The notes: generated from the sequence alone by a model not told the origin. A DNA stretch of 64,000 bases from GMQP-bins7 sp963776565 (GCA_963776565.1 CAVZNF010000002.1:372001-436000); one strand, 5' to 3'. Positions 37,661-47,911 are shown, numbered from the stretch's first letter. Made by a program: numbers and translations.

Positions 37661-38719
37661 CTACTCCGTCACGGTCACGCTGACGCGCTGCACCGCATTG
37701 TTCACGTAGCCGCCGACGTTCCATGCGGGCTCGAGCGGTTGCTCGTTGCCGGCGGCATCTCGCGCGCGACAGCAGAGCTCGTACTCGCCGGGCTCGGCGC
37801 TCCACACGAAGCGCCACGAGCGCCACGCCCAACGGCCGAGCGTTGCAGGGCCGAGTTCCGCTGCCGACCAGGTCTCGCCGCCGTCGCTCGAGACATCGAC
37901 GCCGATGATCTCGGCCCGACCTGACCACGCGCGTCCCGAGACCTCGCAGGTCCCTGCCTCGACCACGCGAGCGCGGGTCGCGAACTCGGGAACGCCGGGC
38001 GGTGTCATCAGTGAGCGTGGCGCGATCGTCGTGATGGGCTCGCCCGGCTCGTCTTCGTCATGGCGGACGCGATACGAGTGCCGCATCTGATAGCCGTCGA
38101 ACGGTTCGTCGACGAGTGTGATGCGCGAGAGCCACTTCACGCTCGTCATCCCGTACCACCCCGGCACCACGAGGCGGAGCGGGAAGCCGTGCTGCGGTGG
38201 AAGCGGGACGCCGTTGACCTCGTATGCGAGGAAGGCATCGCCCGCCATCACCTCCTCGACCGGAAGGCTCCGTTCGTACGCCTGTTCCTCGCCACCTTCG
38301 ACGCCACGGTCGAGCCCGGTGAAGAGCACCTCGATGGCGTCGTCGTGCACGCCGGCTTCTTCCAGCAGCGCGGCAACGGCAACACCGCGCCAACGCGCCG
38401 TCCCGACAGCCTCGAGCAGCCACGGCTGACTGACGACATGCGGCTCGATGTGCACGCGGCCGTTGCCGGCGCACTCCATCGTGACCGCGACCTCCACAGC
38501 AGGCCGGGATCGCAGGTCGTCGAGCGAGAGCGACAGGGGACGCTCCACCAGGCCGCCGACGTCGAGCCGCCACGCGGCCGCGTCGACATCAGGGATGTCG
38601 TAGTGGGTGAGGAGGTAGTGCAGGCCGATCGGCGTGACGTCCCAGCGCAGCGCTTCGAGCGGTATTCCGTGGTTCCGCGCCGCGAGCTGGAGCTCCTGGA
38701 GGCTGATCCCCTCGGTCAC
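37661..38719 (-). CDS. Sulfite-oxidase-family molybdopterin enzyme
   Basis: A 352-residue protein. The molybdopterin domain spans about 30-230 and includes VTMECAGNGR with the Mo-ligating cysteine, GFPLRLVVPGWYGMTSVKWL and the preceding GVPLPPQHG. A C-terminal Ig-like dimerisation domain spans about 240-350 (GVDVSSDGGETWSAAEL, YELCCRARDAAGN). There is no Tat signal and no heme domain, so it is probably cytosolic; sulfite is the likely but unproven substrate. GTG start overlaps the DUF1345 stop as GTGA. Confidence 0.9.
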   Translation of the reverse strand: MTEGISLQELQLAARNHGIPLEALRWDVTPIGLHYLLTHYDIPDVDAAAWRLDVGGLVERPLSLSLDDLRSRPAVEVAVTMECAGNGRVHIEPHVVSQPWLLEAVGTARWRGVAVAALLEEAGVHDDAIEVLFTGLDRGVEGGEEQAYERSLPVEEVMAGDAFLAYEVNGVPLPPQHGFPLRLVVPGWYGMTSVKWLSRITLVDEPFDGYQMRHSYRVRHDEDEPGEPITTIAPRSLMTPPGVPEFATRARVVEAGTCEVSGRAWSGRAEIIGVDVSSDGGETWSAAELGPATLGRWAWRSWRFVWSAEPGEYELCCRARDAAGNEQPLEPAWNVGGYVNNAVQRVSVTVTE

Positions 38720-39405
38720 GTCCCGAGCACGTTAACCGCACGAGCAGTGACGAGCACGATGATCACGAGCGACACCGTCGACTCGATGCCCATCAGCAGC
38801 TTCGCCTTCAGCGTCAGCGGCATCGCATCGGTCGGGCTGAACGCGCTCGCTGCCATCAACGAGACGTAGAGGTAGTCCCACACGAGCGGACGCCACGGCT
38901 GCCGCGCAACCTGCGGGTTCTCGTCCTGCGGGAACTGGAAGTCCGGCGTCACTCGCTCCTTGTGAGCGCGCTCGAACGGCCCACCGTCGTCGACGTCCCA
39001 GTACCAGACGCCGAAGGCGATGACGTTCGCGGCCCAGATCACCGCGGCCGTCAAGAGCAGCTGCCCGCCGCCAATGTCCTCGCTACTCGTCGTGATGAGC
39101 GCGGTGATGAGGAGCCCGAGCCCGACGAGGTTCCCGGCGACGATGACGGTAAGCAACGCCATCGCCGGCGTGCGTCTCGCCGCCAGCCCGACTCCGCGCG
39201 CGCCGATCCAGAGGTCGAGGCAGAGAAGAAGGCCCGGCACGGCGAGTACCAGCCAGATCCACCACGGGAATCCGACGAGCTCCCAGCCCTGGTGGCGGCT
39301 GACGAGCGCGAGGAGCGTGAGCAGGAGCGACGAGCCGAAGGCCACCCAAGCCGCCTCGCGACGCACCTCGTAGTGCGCTTCCAGCTCTGACCGCGACGGC
39401 GCCAT
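38716..39405 (-). CDS. DUF1345 membrane protein
   Basis: A 229-residue protein with five to six helices (AFGSSLLLTLLALV, IWLVLAVPGLLLCL, LLTVIVAGNLVGLGLLITALI) and the DUF1345 signature VIWAANVIAFGVWYWDVDDGGP-x-R. A second signature, DYLYVSLMAASAFSPTDAMPLT, lies near residue 180. Potassium-channel-like topology has been noted for the family but function is unknown. Coupled to the downstream molybdoenzyme. Confidence 0.86.
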   Translation of the reverse strand: MAPSRSELEAHYEVRREAAWVAFGSSLLLTLLALVSRHQGWELVGFPWWIWLVLAVPGLLLCLDLWIGARGVGLAARRTPAMALLTVIVAGNLVGLGLLITALITTSSEDIGGGQLLLTAAVIWAANVIAFGVWYWDVDDGGPFERAHKERVTPDFQFPQDENPQVARQPWRPLVWDYLYVSLMAASAFSPTDAMPLTLKAKLLMGIESTVSLVIIVLVTARAVNVLGT

Positions 39406-39458
39406 GACGTGTGCTCTATCAGACGAGGCGCGCGCAGCGATCTGCTTGGATCGAGCGA

Positions 39459-40620
39459 ATGCAGCCCGATCGTGTCCTGACGCGGCCGTTCGTCCTCGCG
39501 GTGCTCGCGATTCTCGGCGTCTCGTTCCCGATCGGGATGCTGCTTCCGGTCCTGCCGCTCTTCGCCAAGGGTCCGCTGGGAACGGGGAGCGTCGGCGTCG
39601 GCGTCGCTATCGCCGCCGCGAGCCCGACAGCTCTCCTCGTCCAGCCGCTCGCGGGACGGCTGGCCGATCGCCGCGGGCGACGAATCCTCGTCATCGTCGG
39701 CCCGCTGATCGTGGCTGCATCGGTGGCGGCGTACACGTTCGTCGACACGCTCGCCGTGCTGGTGCTCCTGCGCCTCGTCACCGGAATCGGCGAAGGCATG
39801 GTCTTCGTGGGAGCAGCGACGGTGGTCACCGACGTCGCACCGGAGGAGCGGCGCGGCGAGGCCGTCAGTCTCTACTCGCTCGGAGTCTGGGGCGGGCTCG
39901 CCATCGGCCCCGTCGTCGGCGAGGCGATCCACAGCCACGCGAGCTATGACGCGGTATGGAGCGCTGCCGCGGGCTGCGCGCTCGTTTCCGCACTGGCCGG
40001 GATCTGCGCTCCGCGAGACCAAGCCCGCCACGACGGAGACACCGCAGAGCCGCCTGATCCATCCCGCCGCGCTTGCCCCCGGGCTTGTCCTCATCGCGTC
40101 GGCATTCGGGTTCGCAGGCTTCAACGCCTTCGTCGCGCTCTACGCGCGGGAGCTCGGTCTGAGCGGAGCAGGTTGGGTGTTCTTCGTCTACTCCGCGATC
40201 GTCATCTCGATCCGGATCTTCGGGCGGCGCCTGCCCGACCGCCTCGGCGCCAAGCGCGCGTCGGGCGCCGCGCTCGGTCTACTCGCCACCGGGCTTCTCA
40301 CTATCGGCCTCTGGCAGACGCCGGTCGGGCTCTACCTCGGCACTGCCGTCTTCGCGGCAGGCACCGCGTTGGCGTTTCCCGCCTTGCTTACCCTCGCAGT
40401 CGATCGTGCGGACGTCTCCGAGCGCAGCTCCGTGATCGGGACGTTCAGCGCCTGCATCGACGTCGGTTTCGCGCTCGGCGCGCTCAGCCTCGGCGCGGTC
40501 GCATCCGTCACGGGCTACTCGGGCGTGTTCGTCGCTGCAGCCTTTGCAGCGATTGCTGGTGCCTTCGTGCTGTTCCGCATCCCGGCGCAGCTCCGCGTCC
40601 GCGCTGCCGAGGCCTCGTAG
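39459..40620 (+). CDS. MFS transporter, one frame break
   Basis: About 387 residues in 12 helices. The N-half has LAILGVSFPIGMLLPVLPLF and GRLADRRGRRILV (motif A); the C-half has LIASAFGFAGFNAFVALYARELG and LPDRLGAKRASG (the repeated motif A). The halves are in different frames. One extra base near 40002 (ATC-T-GCG) separates SALAGI from ALRETKPATTETP. Start ATG 39459. Substrate unknown; it is divergent from DUF1345. Confidence 0.85.
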
Positions 40621-40629
40621 GATCACGGG

Positions 40630-41605
40630 ATGGAGCGGCGAGAGCTCGGGCGCAGCGGGATTTCGGTCACGCGCATCGTCCTCGGCTGCGGGAACTTCGG
40701 CGGTGTCGGCTCCGCGCCTGCGCTCTTCGGGCAGGGCATTTCGCGCGAGGAGGCGCCGCGGATCATGGATGCCGCCTGGGACCTCGGGATCACGACGTTC
40801 GACACCGCGGACGCCTACGGCGGCGGACGCAGCGAGGCCTGGATCGGCGAGTGGCTTGCGACGAAGGGCTCCGCTGTCAGAGACGCGGTCACGATCGAGA
40901 CGAAGACGTTCAATCCCATGGACACGGGCAAGGACCGCGGCCTGTCGCGGCATCGGATCACGCGGCAGATCGAGACGAGCCTCGAGCGCCTGGGAGTCGA
41001 CCGTGTGGCGCTGTACATGGCGCACGCGCCCGACGACGAGACGCCCGTCGAGGAGACGATGTCCGCCTTCGACGCGCTCGTGCGCGCGGGGAAGGTCGGC
41101 GCCGTCGGCGCGTCGAACTTCACCGCGGAGCAGCTCGCGGAGTCGGTGGAGGTCTCGGAGCTCGAGGGACTCACGCGCTACGAGTGGGTGCAGAACTCGT
41201 TCTCGCTGCTCGACCAGAGCGACGCCGATACCGTGTTCCCGGTCTGTCGCGAGCACGGGCTCGGCTTCCAGGCGCACAGCGGGATCGCGGGGGGCTGGCT
41301 CGCCGGGCGCTACCGGCGCGGCGCGAGCTACCCGGAGGGATCGCGCATGACACAGCGACCCGAGGGGTACCGGCAATTCGAGTCGGAGAAGACCTTCGAC
41401 GCGCTCGAGGCGTTCGAGGCCGCAGCGCGCGAGCGCGGCGTGTCGATGGCCGGTCTCGCGATCGCGTGGCTGCTCGGCGTGCCAGAGCTGACCGCGGTCG
41501 TGTTCGGGCCGACGCGCGCGGAGCAGCTCGAGCCCGGTGGGCGAGGCGCTCTCGCTCGACCTCACGGCGGAGGAGCACGCGCATCTGCGAGGGTTATTCG
41601 CGTGA
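40630..41605 (+). CDS. Aldo/keto reductase, frame break near C-terminus
   Basis: About 324 residues of AKR TIM barrel, NADPH-dependent. The N-terminus is ELGRSGISVTRIVLGCGNFGG; catalytic-type residues are in FDTADAYGGGRSE (Asp, Tyr), KTFNP (Lys) and YMAHAPDDETP (His). The cofactor loop is near AVVFGPTRAEQL. One extra base near 41543 (CCC-G-GTG) hides the tail VGEALSLDLTAEEHAHLRG and the TGA at 41605, which overlaps the next gene's GTG. Confidence 0.88.
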
Positions 41606-42564
41606 TCGTCCTGTCGGAGCACGACGTGCGCGAGCTCCTCGACATGCCGTCGTGCATCGAGGCGATGGAGGAGGTGCTCGCGTCGCTCGCGCGCAGCGAG
41701 CTCTACAACCCACTCCGCTCGATCGCGCGTCCCGAGGGCGCGGACACGCTGCTCGGCCTCATGCCGTCCTACCGTGGTGGCGCGACGCCTTCGTACGGGC
41801 TCAAGGAGATCGTGGTCGTTCCAGCCAACCCCTCACGCGGCCTGGACACGCACATGGGCGGAGTCCTACTCCACGACGGCGACACCGGGGAGCTGCTGGC
41901 GATCATGAACGCGTCACCGATCACGGAGATCCGCACGGCTGCCGTGTCCGGCGTCGCGACGCGCGCGCTCGCGCGACCGGATGCGCAGCGAGTCGCGATT
42001 CTCGGCGCGGGCGCGCAGGCTCGCGGCCACGTCCACGCGATGCGTGCCGTCCTCGACGATCCGGAGATCCGAATCTGGGCGCGCCGGCTCGAAGCTGCCG
42101 AGGAGCTCGCGGGCGAGGTCGGAGCGACGGTCTCCCCGTCCATCGACGCTGCGCTCTTCGGCGCCGAGGTCGTCTGCACGACGACCGCGTCCGTCGAGCC
42201 GATCGTCGAGAAGCGCTGGCTCGCCCGCGGCGCGCACGTGAACGCGGTCGGATCGTGCTTCCCGAGCGTGCGCGAGCTCGACACCGAGACGGTCGCGCAT
42301 TCCTCCTTCTTCACGGACCGGCGCGAGTCGTGCCTGAACGAGGCGGGCGACTACATCATCGCCGCGTCGGAGGGGGCGGTCGGCCCCGACCACATCAAGG
42401 CCGAGCTCGGCGAGGTGCTCGCCGGGATGCACCCCGGTCGCGAGCACGAGGACGAGCTGACGGTGTTCGAGTCCCTCGGCATCGCCGTCGAGGATCTCGC
42501 CTCGGCGGAGCTCGTCGTTCGACGCGCGCGCGAGCGAGGCGTCGGCGTCGAGGTTCCATTCTGA
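41602..42564 (+). CDS. Ornithine cyclodeaminase/mu-crystallin family protein
   Basis: A 320-residue NAD(P)-dependent protein: VIVLSEHDVRELLDM, AVSGVATRALARPDA, the Rossmann loop ILGAGAQARGHVHAM near residue 140, and NAVGSCFPSVRELD. It starts at GTG 41602 in a GTGA overlap. Related proteins include ornithine cyclodeaminase, alanine dehydrogenase and EutC of ectoine breakdown. The adjacent PLP dehydratase makes the EutB/EutC-like pairing possible, but no other ectoine gene is seen. Confidence 0.9.
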   Translation: MIVLSEHDVRELLDMPSCIEAMEEVLASLARSELYNPLRSIARPEGADTLLGLMPSYRGGATPSYGLKEIVVVPANPSRGLDTHMGGVLLHDGDTGELLAIMNASPITEIRTAAVSGVATRALARPDAQRVAILGAGAQARGHVHAMRAVLDDPEIRIWARRLEAAEELAGEVGATVSPSIDAALFGAEVVCTTTASVEPIVEKRWLARGAHVNAVGSCFPSVRELDTETVAHSSFFTDRRESCLNEAGDYIIAASEGAVGPDHIKAELGEVLAGMHPGREHEDELTVFESLGIAVEDLASAELVVRRARERGVGVEVPF

Positions 42565-43527
42565 TCCCGCTCGCCGACATCGAGGCAGCTCGTGAACGGA
42601 TCGCGGGCCAGGTCATCCGCACGCCGGTCGTCCGGCTCCGCGTGGACGACGCGCCCGCCGAGATCTGGCTGAAGCTCGAGAACCTGCAGCCGATCGCGTC
42701 CTTCAAGCTGCGCGGCGCCGCGAACGCCGTGCTGAGCGCGCCGCCGGAGGAGCTCGCCGACGGTCTCGTCACGACGAGCACCGGGAACATGGCGCAGGGC
42801 GTCGCGTGGATGGCACGCGAGCTCGGCGTGCCGGCCACGATCGTCGTCCCGGACAACGCGTCGATGACGAAGCTCGCAGCCGTCGAGCGTCTCGGTGGAC
42901 GGATCGTCCGCGTCACGTGGGAGAAGTGGTGGGCGGCGGTCGACGCGGACGACGAGCGCGACCTCGGCGAAGGCGTCCACGGCTTCTACGTCCACCCCGT
43001 CCAGGATCCGCCGGTGATGGCGGGGAACGGAACGATCGGCCTCGAGCTGGCCGAGGATCTCGACGACTTCGACGCGGTGCGTCATCCCGTGGGGCGGCGG
43101 CGGCCTGACCACAGGGATCGCAAGCGCGCTGCGGGCGGTACGGCCAGAGGTGAAGGTCTACGTCTGCGAGCCTGAGAGCGGCGCTCCGTTCGCGGCAGCT
43201 GTCGCGAACGGGCGCGTCCCGGTCAAGGTCGACTACCGACCGTCGTTCATCGACGGCGCCGGGTCGGGCTCGCTGCTCCCGAAGATGTGGGAGCACGCAC
43301 GCGACCTCGTCACCGATGCGTTCGCCATATCGCTGGCGGATGCGGCGGCTGGCGTGCGACTGCTGCTCGAGCGTGCGCGCATCGTCGGCGAGGGCGCAGC
43401 GGGCCTGCCCGTCGCGGCGGCGATGGCCGGGCTCGCCGGAGAGGGGCGAGTGGTGTGCATCGTCTCGGGCGGGAACATCGACTCCGCAAGGCTCGCGGCG
43501 ATTCTCGAAGGCCGCGTCCCCGACTAG
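42561..43527 (+). CDS. PLP-dependent threonine/serine dehydratase family, one frame break
   Basis: About 322 residues, fold-type II. IASFKLRGAANAV carries the PLP lysine, TTSTGNMAQGVAWMA binds the phosphate, and ends VVCIVSGGNID. The phosphate-loop glycines WGGGGL are split by one extra C near 43081 (GTG-C-GTC); removal restores DAVVIPWGGGGLTTGIA. No ATG is present; CTG 42561, overlapping the previous TGA, is the likeliest start. It shares an operon with the two upstream genes; TAG overlaps the convergent TAG in CTAG. Confidence 0.86.
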
Positions 43528-44446
43528 TCGATCAGCGTTCGCTCGAGTGCTGCGACCGCCTCGCGCTGCAGCCTCGCATGCCCCGAGTCATGGGCATATC
43601 GGACCGAGCATCGAATCGAGAACGAGCGCGAGGACGCGAGATCTGAGGTGTTGCTCGGCGGTGACCGGGCCGTATTCGGCTCAGGAACCGCGCGCGTCCG
43701 GCAGGAGAGAGGAGTGACCAGACGAGCATGAGATCGATGCACGGATCCGCGCGACAGACGTCACCCCAGTCGATGACGCCGGAAATCGATCCGCTCTCGA
43801 CGAGCACGTGTCGCAGATGCAGGTCCCCGTGCACGAGCACGAGCTCGCTCGTTGTCGGAGGGAGTTCCTCGGCGGAGGCAAGGATCCGCTCCACCGCGGC
43901 AGGCGCAGTCCAGAGCCCGAGTTCCTGCAGCTTCGCGAGATTCTCGCGGGCGCGAGGAACGCGCATCGCCATGTCCGCACGACCGTTGACGTCGACCGGC
44001 AGCAGGCGAGCAGGATCGACGGCTTCCAGCGTTTCCCGCGCATGCAGGACGCGCAGGAAGCGACCCGAGCTCCGCACCAATGCTCACGCGCTCGTCCTCG
44101 GAAAGACGTGCGTCAGCCGGCTCGACACCATGCAGTGACCGGTACGCGAAGAACGGCCGGGGAAAGCGCGTCGGTCTCTTGCCCGACGAAGGTCGGAACC
44201 GGGACGGGAACGGGAAGAAGCGGAGCGACGCGCGGGAGGACCGCGAGCTCGCGCGCGACGAGCGGGACGGCGATCTCGCGGCGCGGGAAGCGGAAGGCCC
44301 ATCTCTCCTCGACGAGCCACACGGCGTTGTCCCACCCGCTGCCGAGCGAGACGCGCGGAGCTCGCGTCGAGCCGAGGGAACTGCTCTTCGATCAGACTCC
44401 GCGCGAGCGCCTCGTCGACATCGAAGTCCGCATCCCACTCGGGCAT
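43524..44446 (-). CDS. Aminoglycoside-phosphotransferase-like kinase, several frame breaks
   Basis: About 306 residues. APH/choline-kinase fold: SGWDNAVWLVEERWAFRFPRR (ATP loop and Lys region, spread over two frames), VLVHGDLHLRHVLV (catalytic Asp) and GVIDWGDVCRADPCID (metal Asp). The H-x-x-R-H variant replaces the usual N. Five extra bases (CTC-G-CTC, GCG-C-TTT, CTC-G-GGT, CTG-A-GCC, CTC-G-GTC), all at third codon positions, must be removed to read it through to TAG 43524. Small-molecule kinase; drug resistance is not implied. Confidence 0.8.
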
Positions 44447-44497
44447 CGCTCGAACCTACCCTGCCAACGGGCCGGCGCCCTCTGCGAAGCTCCGCCC

Positions 44498-45778
44498 GTG
44501 CACTGGCAGCTCGTCGCGCTCTCGGTCGTCCTCCTCGTCTTCGCGGCGATCTCACAACGGATCGAGGGGACGTGGATCACCGCGCCCATGTTCTTCATGG
44601 CAGCCGGCCTCGTCGTCGGTGTGGAGGCGCTCGACCTCGTCGATCCCGCATCGACCGGGCTCGAGGTCAAGACGCTCGCCGAAGCAACACTCACGGTCGT
44701 CCTCTTCTCCGATGCGTCGCGCATCGACCTGCAGGCGCTTCGAAGCGCGCTTGGTGTGCCCACGCGGCTGCTGGGGATCGGGCTTCCGCTCACGATCATC
44801 GCCGGGTTCGTCGCCGCGATCGCGCTCTTCGGAGACCTCGCGTGGCCCGAAGCTCTCGTGCTCGCGATCATCCTCGCCCCGACGGATGCCGCGCTCGGTC
44901 AGGTCGTCGTCACGTCGCGTCGTCTCCCAGTCCGAGTCCGTCAGAGCCTCAACGTCGAGAGTGGCCTCAACGACGGGATCTGCGTGCCGCTCTTCCTCAT
45001 CGCGCTCGCCGTCGCGCTGGCGGAGGAAGGAGCGATCGGAAACGGCCACGCCGCCCAGCTCGTAGCCGAGAAGATCGGATACGGCGTGCTGGGTGGCGTC
45101 GTCGCGGGCGCAGCTGCCGCCGCGATCGTCGTCTACGCCGGCGGCCGGCGCTTCGTCGACGAGACGTGGCTCCAGGTCGTTCCGCTGGCCGGAGCGCTGC
45201 TCGCCTTCGCGTTGGCCGAGGCGATCGGAGGCTCCGGGTTCATCGCCGCGTTCGTCGGCGGTGCGATCTTCGGCGGCTTGAGACGACATCGCGGCGGCGA
45301 CGTCTCCCAGCTCACGGAGCAGGCCGGCGCCGTCCTCGCGGCCGTGACGTTCGTCGTCTTCGGAGCGGTGCTCCTCGGTCCCGCACTGCACGATCTCACA
45401 TGGCAGGTTGCGCTCTACGCGGTGCTCAGCCTGACCCTCGTGCGCATGCTTCCGGTCGCAATTGCCATGTTCGGCACCGGAGCGCGCAGGCCGACTGTGG
45501 CGTTTCTCGGCTGGTTCGGGCCACGCGGGGCCGCGTCGATCGTCTTCGCGCTCCTCGTCCTGGAGGAAGGCGGCCTCCGGAACGAGGAGCTCATTCTCAC
45601 GACCGCGTTCGTGACGGTCGGGCTCTCGGTGCTCGCGCACGGGGCGACGGCGGCGCCGCTTGCCGCGCGGTACGGCAGCTGGCTCGAGTCTCGCTCGCCG
45701 GAGGAGCTCTCAGAGCTCGAGTCAGGAAGCGACGCAGAGATCCGCTGGCGGCTCCAACACGACGCGGCTGCACCGTGA
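44498..45778 (+). CDS. Na+(K+)/H+ antiporter, CPA1 family
   Basis: A 426-residue protein with about 12-13 helices, starting at GTG 44498. CPA1 marks: AIILAPTDAALGQVV in helix 5, NVESGLNDGICVPLF with the ion-binding Asn-Asp pair in helix 6, and FLGWFGPRGAASIVFALLVLEE in helix 11. A short cytosolic tail follows. It exchanges cations for protons. The stop overlaps the next GTG as GTGA. Confidence 0.92.
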   Translation: MHWQLVALSVVLLVFAAISQRIEGTWITAPMFFMAAGLVVGVEALDLVDPASTGLEVKTLAEATLTVVLFSDASRIDLQALRSALGVPTRLLGIGLPLTIIAGFVAAIALFGDLAWPEALVLAIILAPTDAALGQVVVTSRRLPVRVRQSLNVESGLNDGICVPLFLIALAVALAEEGAIGNGHAAQLVAEKIGYGVLGGVVAGAAAAAIVVYAGGRRFVDETWLQVVPLAGALLAFALAEAIGGSGFIAAFVGGAIFGGLRRHRGGDVSQLTEQAGAVLAAVTFVVFGAVLLGPALHDLTWQVALYAVLSLTLVRMLPVAIAMFGTGARRPTVAFLGWFGPRGAASIVFALLVLEEGGLRNEELILTTAFVTVGLSVLAHGATAAPLAARYGSWLESRSPEELSELESGSDAEIRWRLQHDAAAP

Positions 45779-46770
45779 AGCTCGTCTCGACGGAGGAAGC
45801 GCGCCGGATCGCCGTTCGTGCCCAGCTCCTCGACGGATCTGCGACGGACGTGCTCGACACCGTTCGCCGCCTCGGCTTCCTCCAGATCGATCCGATCTCG
45901 ACCGTCGCGCCGCCGCAGCAGCTCGTGCTCTGGAGTCGCCTCGGGGCGTACGAGGTCGCCGAGCTCGACCGCCTGCTCTGGGACGAGCGCAAGCTCTTCG
46001 AGTGGAACGCGTACCTGTGGCCGATCGAGTCGCTGCCGCTCGTGCAGGCTCGGATGCGACGGCGGAGACGCAGCCGGCACTACGCGCACGAGCGCTGGAG
46101 CGCTGAGTTCCTCGCCAAGAATGCGCGCTTCAAGCGCTACGTGCTGCGCGAGCTCGGGCGGAACGGGCCGATGCCGTCGCGCGAGCTCGAGCACGAATCC
46201 GCTCCGCGGCCGCACGAGCCGCACCGCTGGTGGGGAAGCCGCGAGGTGACGCTCATGCTCGAGATCCTCCACGCCTACGGTGTCGTCGCGGTCGCCGGCC
46301 GACAGGGGAAGCAGCGGCTCTGGGACCTCGCCGAGCGCTGGTATCCGAAGGTGGACACGATGACGGTGCGCGAGGCCGATCGCGTCCTCGCCGAGCAGCG
46401 GTTCAAAGCGCTCGGCGTGCGGCTGACGCGCCGAGGCTGGGAGGCGCACCCCGACGCAGCCGACGCACCCGTCCCGGAGCGCGTGACGTTCCTCTCCCCG
46501 TTCGACCGCCTCATCCACGACCGCGACCGCGCCGAGGCGCTCTTCGACTTCCATTACCGCCTCGAGATGTACGTGCCCAAGGCGAAGCGCGAGTACGGGT
46601 ACTACGTCCTCCCGATCCTCGTCGGCGACCGCCTGGTGGGTCGCATCGAGCCCCGGTTCGACCGGAGGAGCGGGACACTCGAGGTCCTCGGCGCCTGGGG
46701 GGACACATCACGCGCTGACGAAGCGCTCGCGAGCCTTTCCTCGTGGCTCGGGTCCCAGGCGCGTCAGTAG
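45775..46770 (+). CDS. YcaQ/AlkX-like winged-helix DNA glycosylase family protein
   Basis: A 331-residue HTH_42 protein: VRRLGFLQIDPISTVAPPQQLVLWSR with the Q-x-D catalytic-type motif of YcaQ near residue 38, LFEWNAYLWPIESLP, FLSPFDRLIHDRDRAEALFDFHYRLEMY, and the basic region AKREYGYYVLPIL. YcaQ unhooks DNA crosslinks; the same role is inferred. Coupled to the antiporter gene, which is unlikely to be functionally related. Confidence 0.87.
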   Translation: MKLVSTEEARRIAVRAQLLDGSATDVLDTVRRLGFLQIDPISTVAPPQQLVLWSRLGAYEVAELDRLLWDERKLFEWNAYLWPIESLPLVQARMRRRRRSRHYAHERWSAEFLAKNARFKRYVLRELGRNGPMPSRELEHESAPRPHEPHRWWGSREVTLMLEILHAYGVVAVAGRQGKQRLWDLAERWYPKVDTMTVREADRVLAEQRFKALGVRLTRRGWEAHPDAADAPVPERVTFLSPFDRLIHDRDRAEALFDFHYRLEMYVPKAKREYGYYVLPILVGDRLVGRIEPRFDRRSGTLEVLGAWGDTSRADEALASLSSWLGSQARQ

Positions 46771-46780
46771 CATCCGCCCG

Positions 46781-47911
46781 ATGCACTTCGAGACCCGCGC
46801 GATCCACGACGGACAGCAGCCGGACTCGGCGACGGGCGCGCTAACCACGCCGATCTACCAGACATCGACCTATGTGCAGGACGCGGTCGGCGTACACAAG
46901 GGCTACGACTACGCGAGGGTCGCGAACCCGACCCGCACGGCGCTCCAGGAGTGCCTCGCGTCGCTGGAGGGCGCAGCTCACGGGCGCGCGTTTTCGTCGG
47001 GTCTCGGAGCGGTGACGACGCTCATGCACCTCGTCTCGCCCGGCGATCACGTCGTCGCGGTGAACGACGTGTACGGCGGCATCTACCGCATGTTCACGCA
47101 GGTGTACGAGCCGAAGGGGTATCGGTTCACGTTCCTCTCCCCGGAGCAGATCTCGACCGAGCTAGCCGAGCACCTCGACGAGCGCACGAAGTTCGTCTGG
47201 CTCGAGACACCGACGAACCCCGCGCTCAACATCGTCGACATCGCCGCCGCGTCCGAGATCGCGCACGGCGTCGACGCTACGGTCGTCGTCGACAACACCT
47301 TCGCGACGCCCTACCTCCAGCAGCCGCTCGCGCTCGGCGCGGACGTGGCGCTGCATTCGACGACGAAGTACATCGGCGGCCACTCGGACGTCATCGGCGG
47401 CTTCGTCGCAGTAAACGACGACGCGATGGCCGAGCAGCTTGCGTTTCTCCAGAAGTCGCTCGGGGCGATTCCCGGGCCGTTCGACGCCTGGCTCGTGCTG
47501 CGCGGCGTGAAGACGCTCGCGGTACGGATGGACCGGCACTGCGCGAACGCCGTAACCGTCGCATCGTTCCTGGAGCGACACCACCGTGTCGAGCGCGTCC
47601 TCTACCCCGGCTTGCCCTCGCACCCCGGCCACGCGGTCGCGGCCCGCCAGATGCGCAACTTCGGCGGCATGGTCTCGTTTCTGCTGGAGGACGAGCGCGA
47701 AGCCGTCGACCTCGTCGCGCGAACGAAAATCTGGAAGCTCGCAGAGAGCCTGGGCGGCGTGGAAAGCATGATCGAGCATCCTGCCCGGATGACGCACGCG
47801 TCCACTGCGGACTCGCCGTTTGCAGTGCCGCCGACGCTGATACGCCTCTCCGTGGGCATCGAGTCGGTCGACGACCTCGTCGACGACCTCGAATCCGCGC
47901 TCGCAGCTTAG
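46781..47911 (+). CDS. metB: Cystathionine gamma-synthase / gamma-lyase
   Basis: A 376-residue PLP enzyme of transsulfuration. Markers are TPIYQTSTYVQ, YDYARVANPTRTALQECLASLE, FSSGLGA, VVVDNTFATPYLQQPLALGAD and LHSTTKYIGGHSDVIGG with the PLP lysine (about residue 195), then VLYPGLPSHPGH. Synthase and lyase activities cannot be separated reliably by sequence; metB is the usual name. Monocistronic. Confidence 0.93.
   Translation: MHFETRAIHDGQQPDSATGALTTPIYQTSTYVQDAVGVHKGYDYARVANPTRTALQECLASLEGAAHGRAFSSGLGAVTTLMHLVSPGDHVVAVNDVYGGIYRMFTQVYEPKGYRFTFLSPEQISTELAEHLDERTKFVWLETPTNPALNIVDIAAASEIAHGVDATVVVDNTFATPYLQQPLALGADVALHSTTKYIGGHSDVIGGFVAVNDDAMAEQLAFLQKSLGAIPGPFDAWLVLRGVKTLAVRMDRHCANAVTVASFLERHHRVERVLYPGLPSHPGHAVAARQMRNFGGMVSFLLEDEREAVDLVARTKIWKLAESLGGVESMIEHPARMTHASTADSPFAVPPTLIRLSVGIESVDDLVDDLESALAA

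Noticed and set aside
39411..43175. One 1,254-codon open frame running across several genes
   Set aside because: It strings together pieces of the MFS, reductase and dehydratase genes in and out of their frames. It exists only because stop codons are rare in GC-rich DNA and because frame breaks shift genes into one another.
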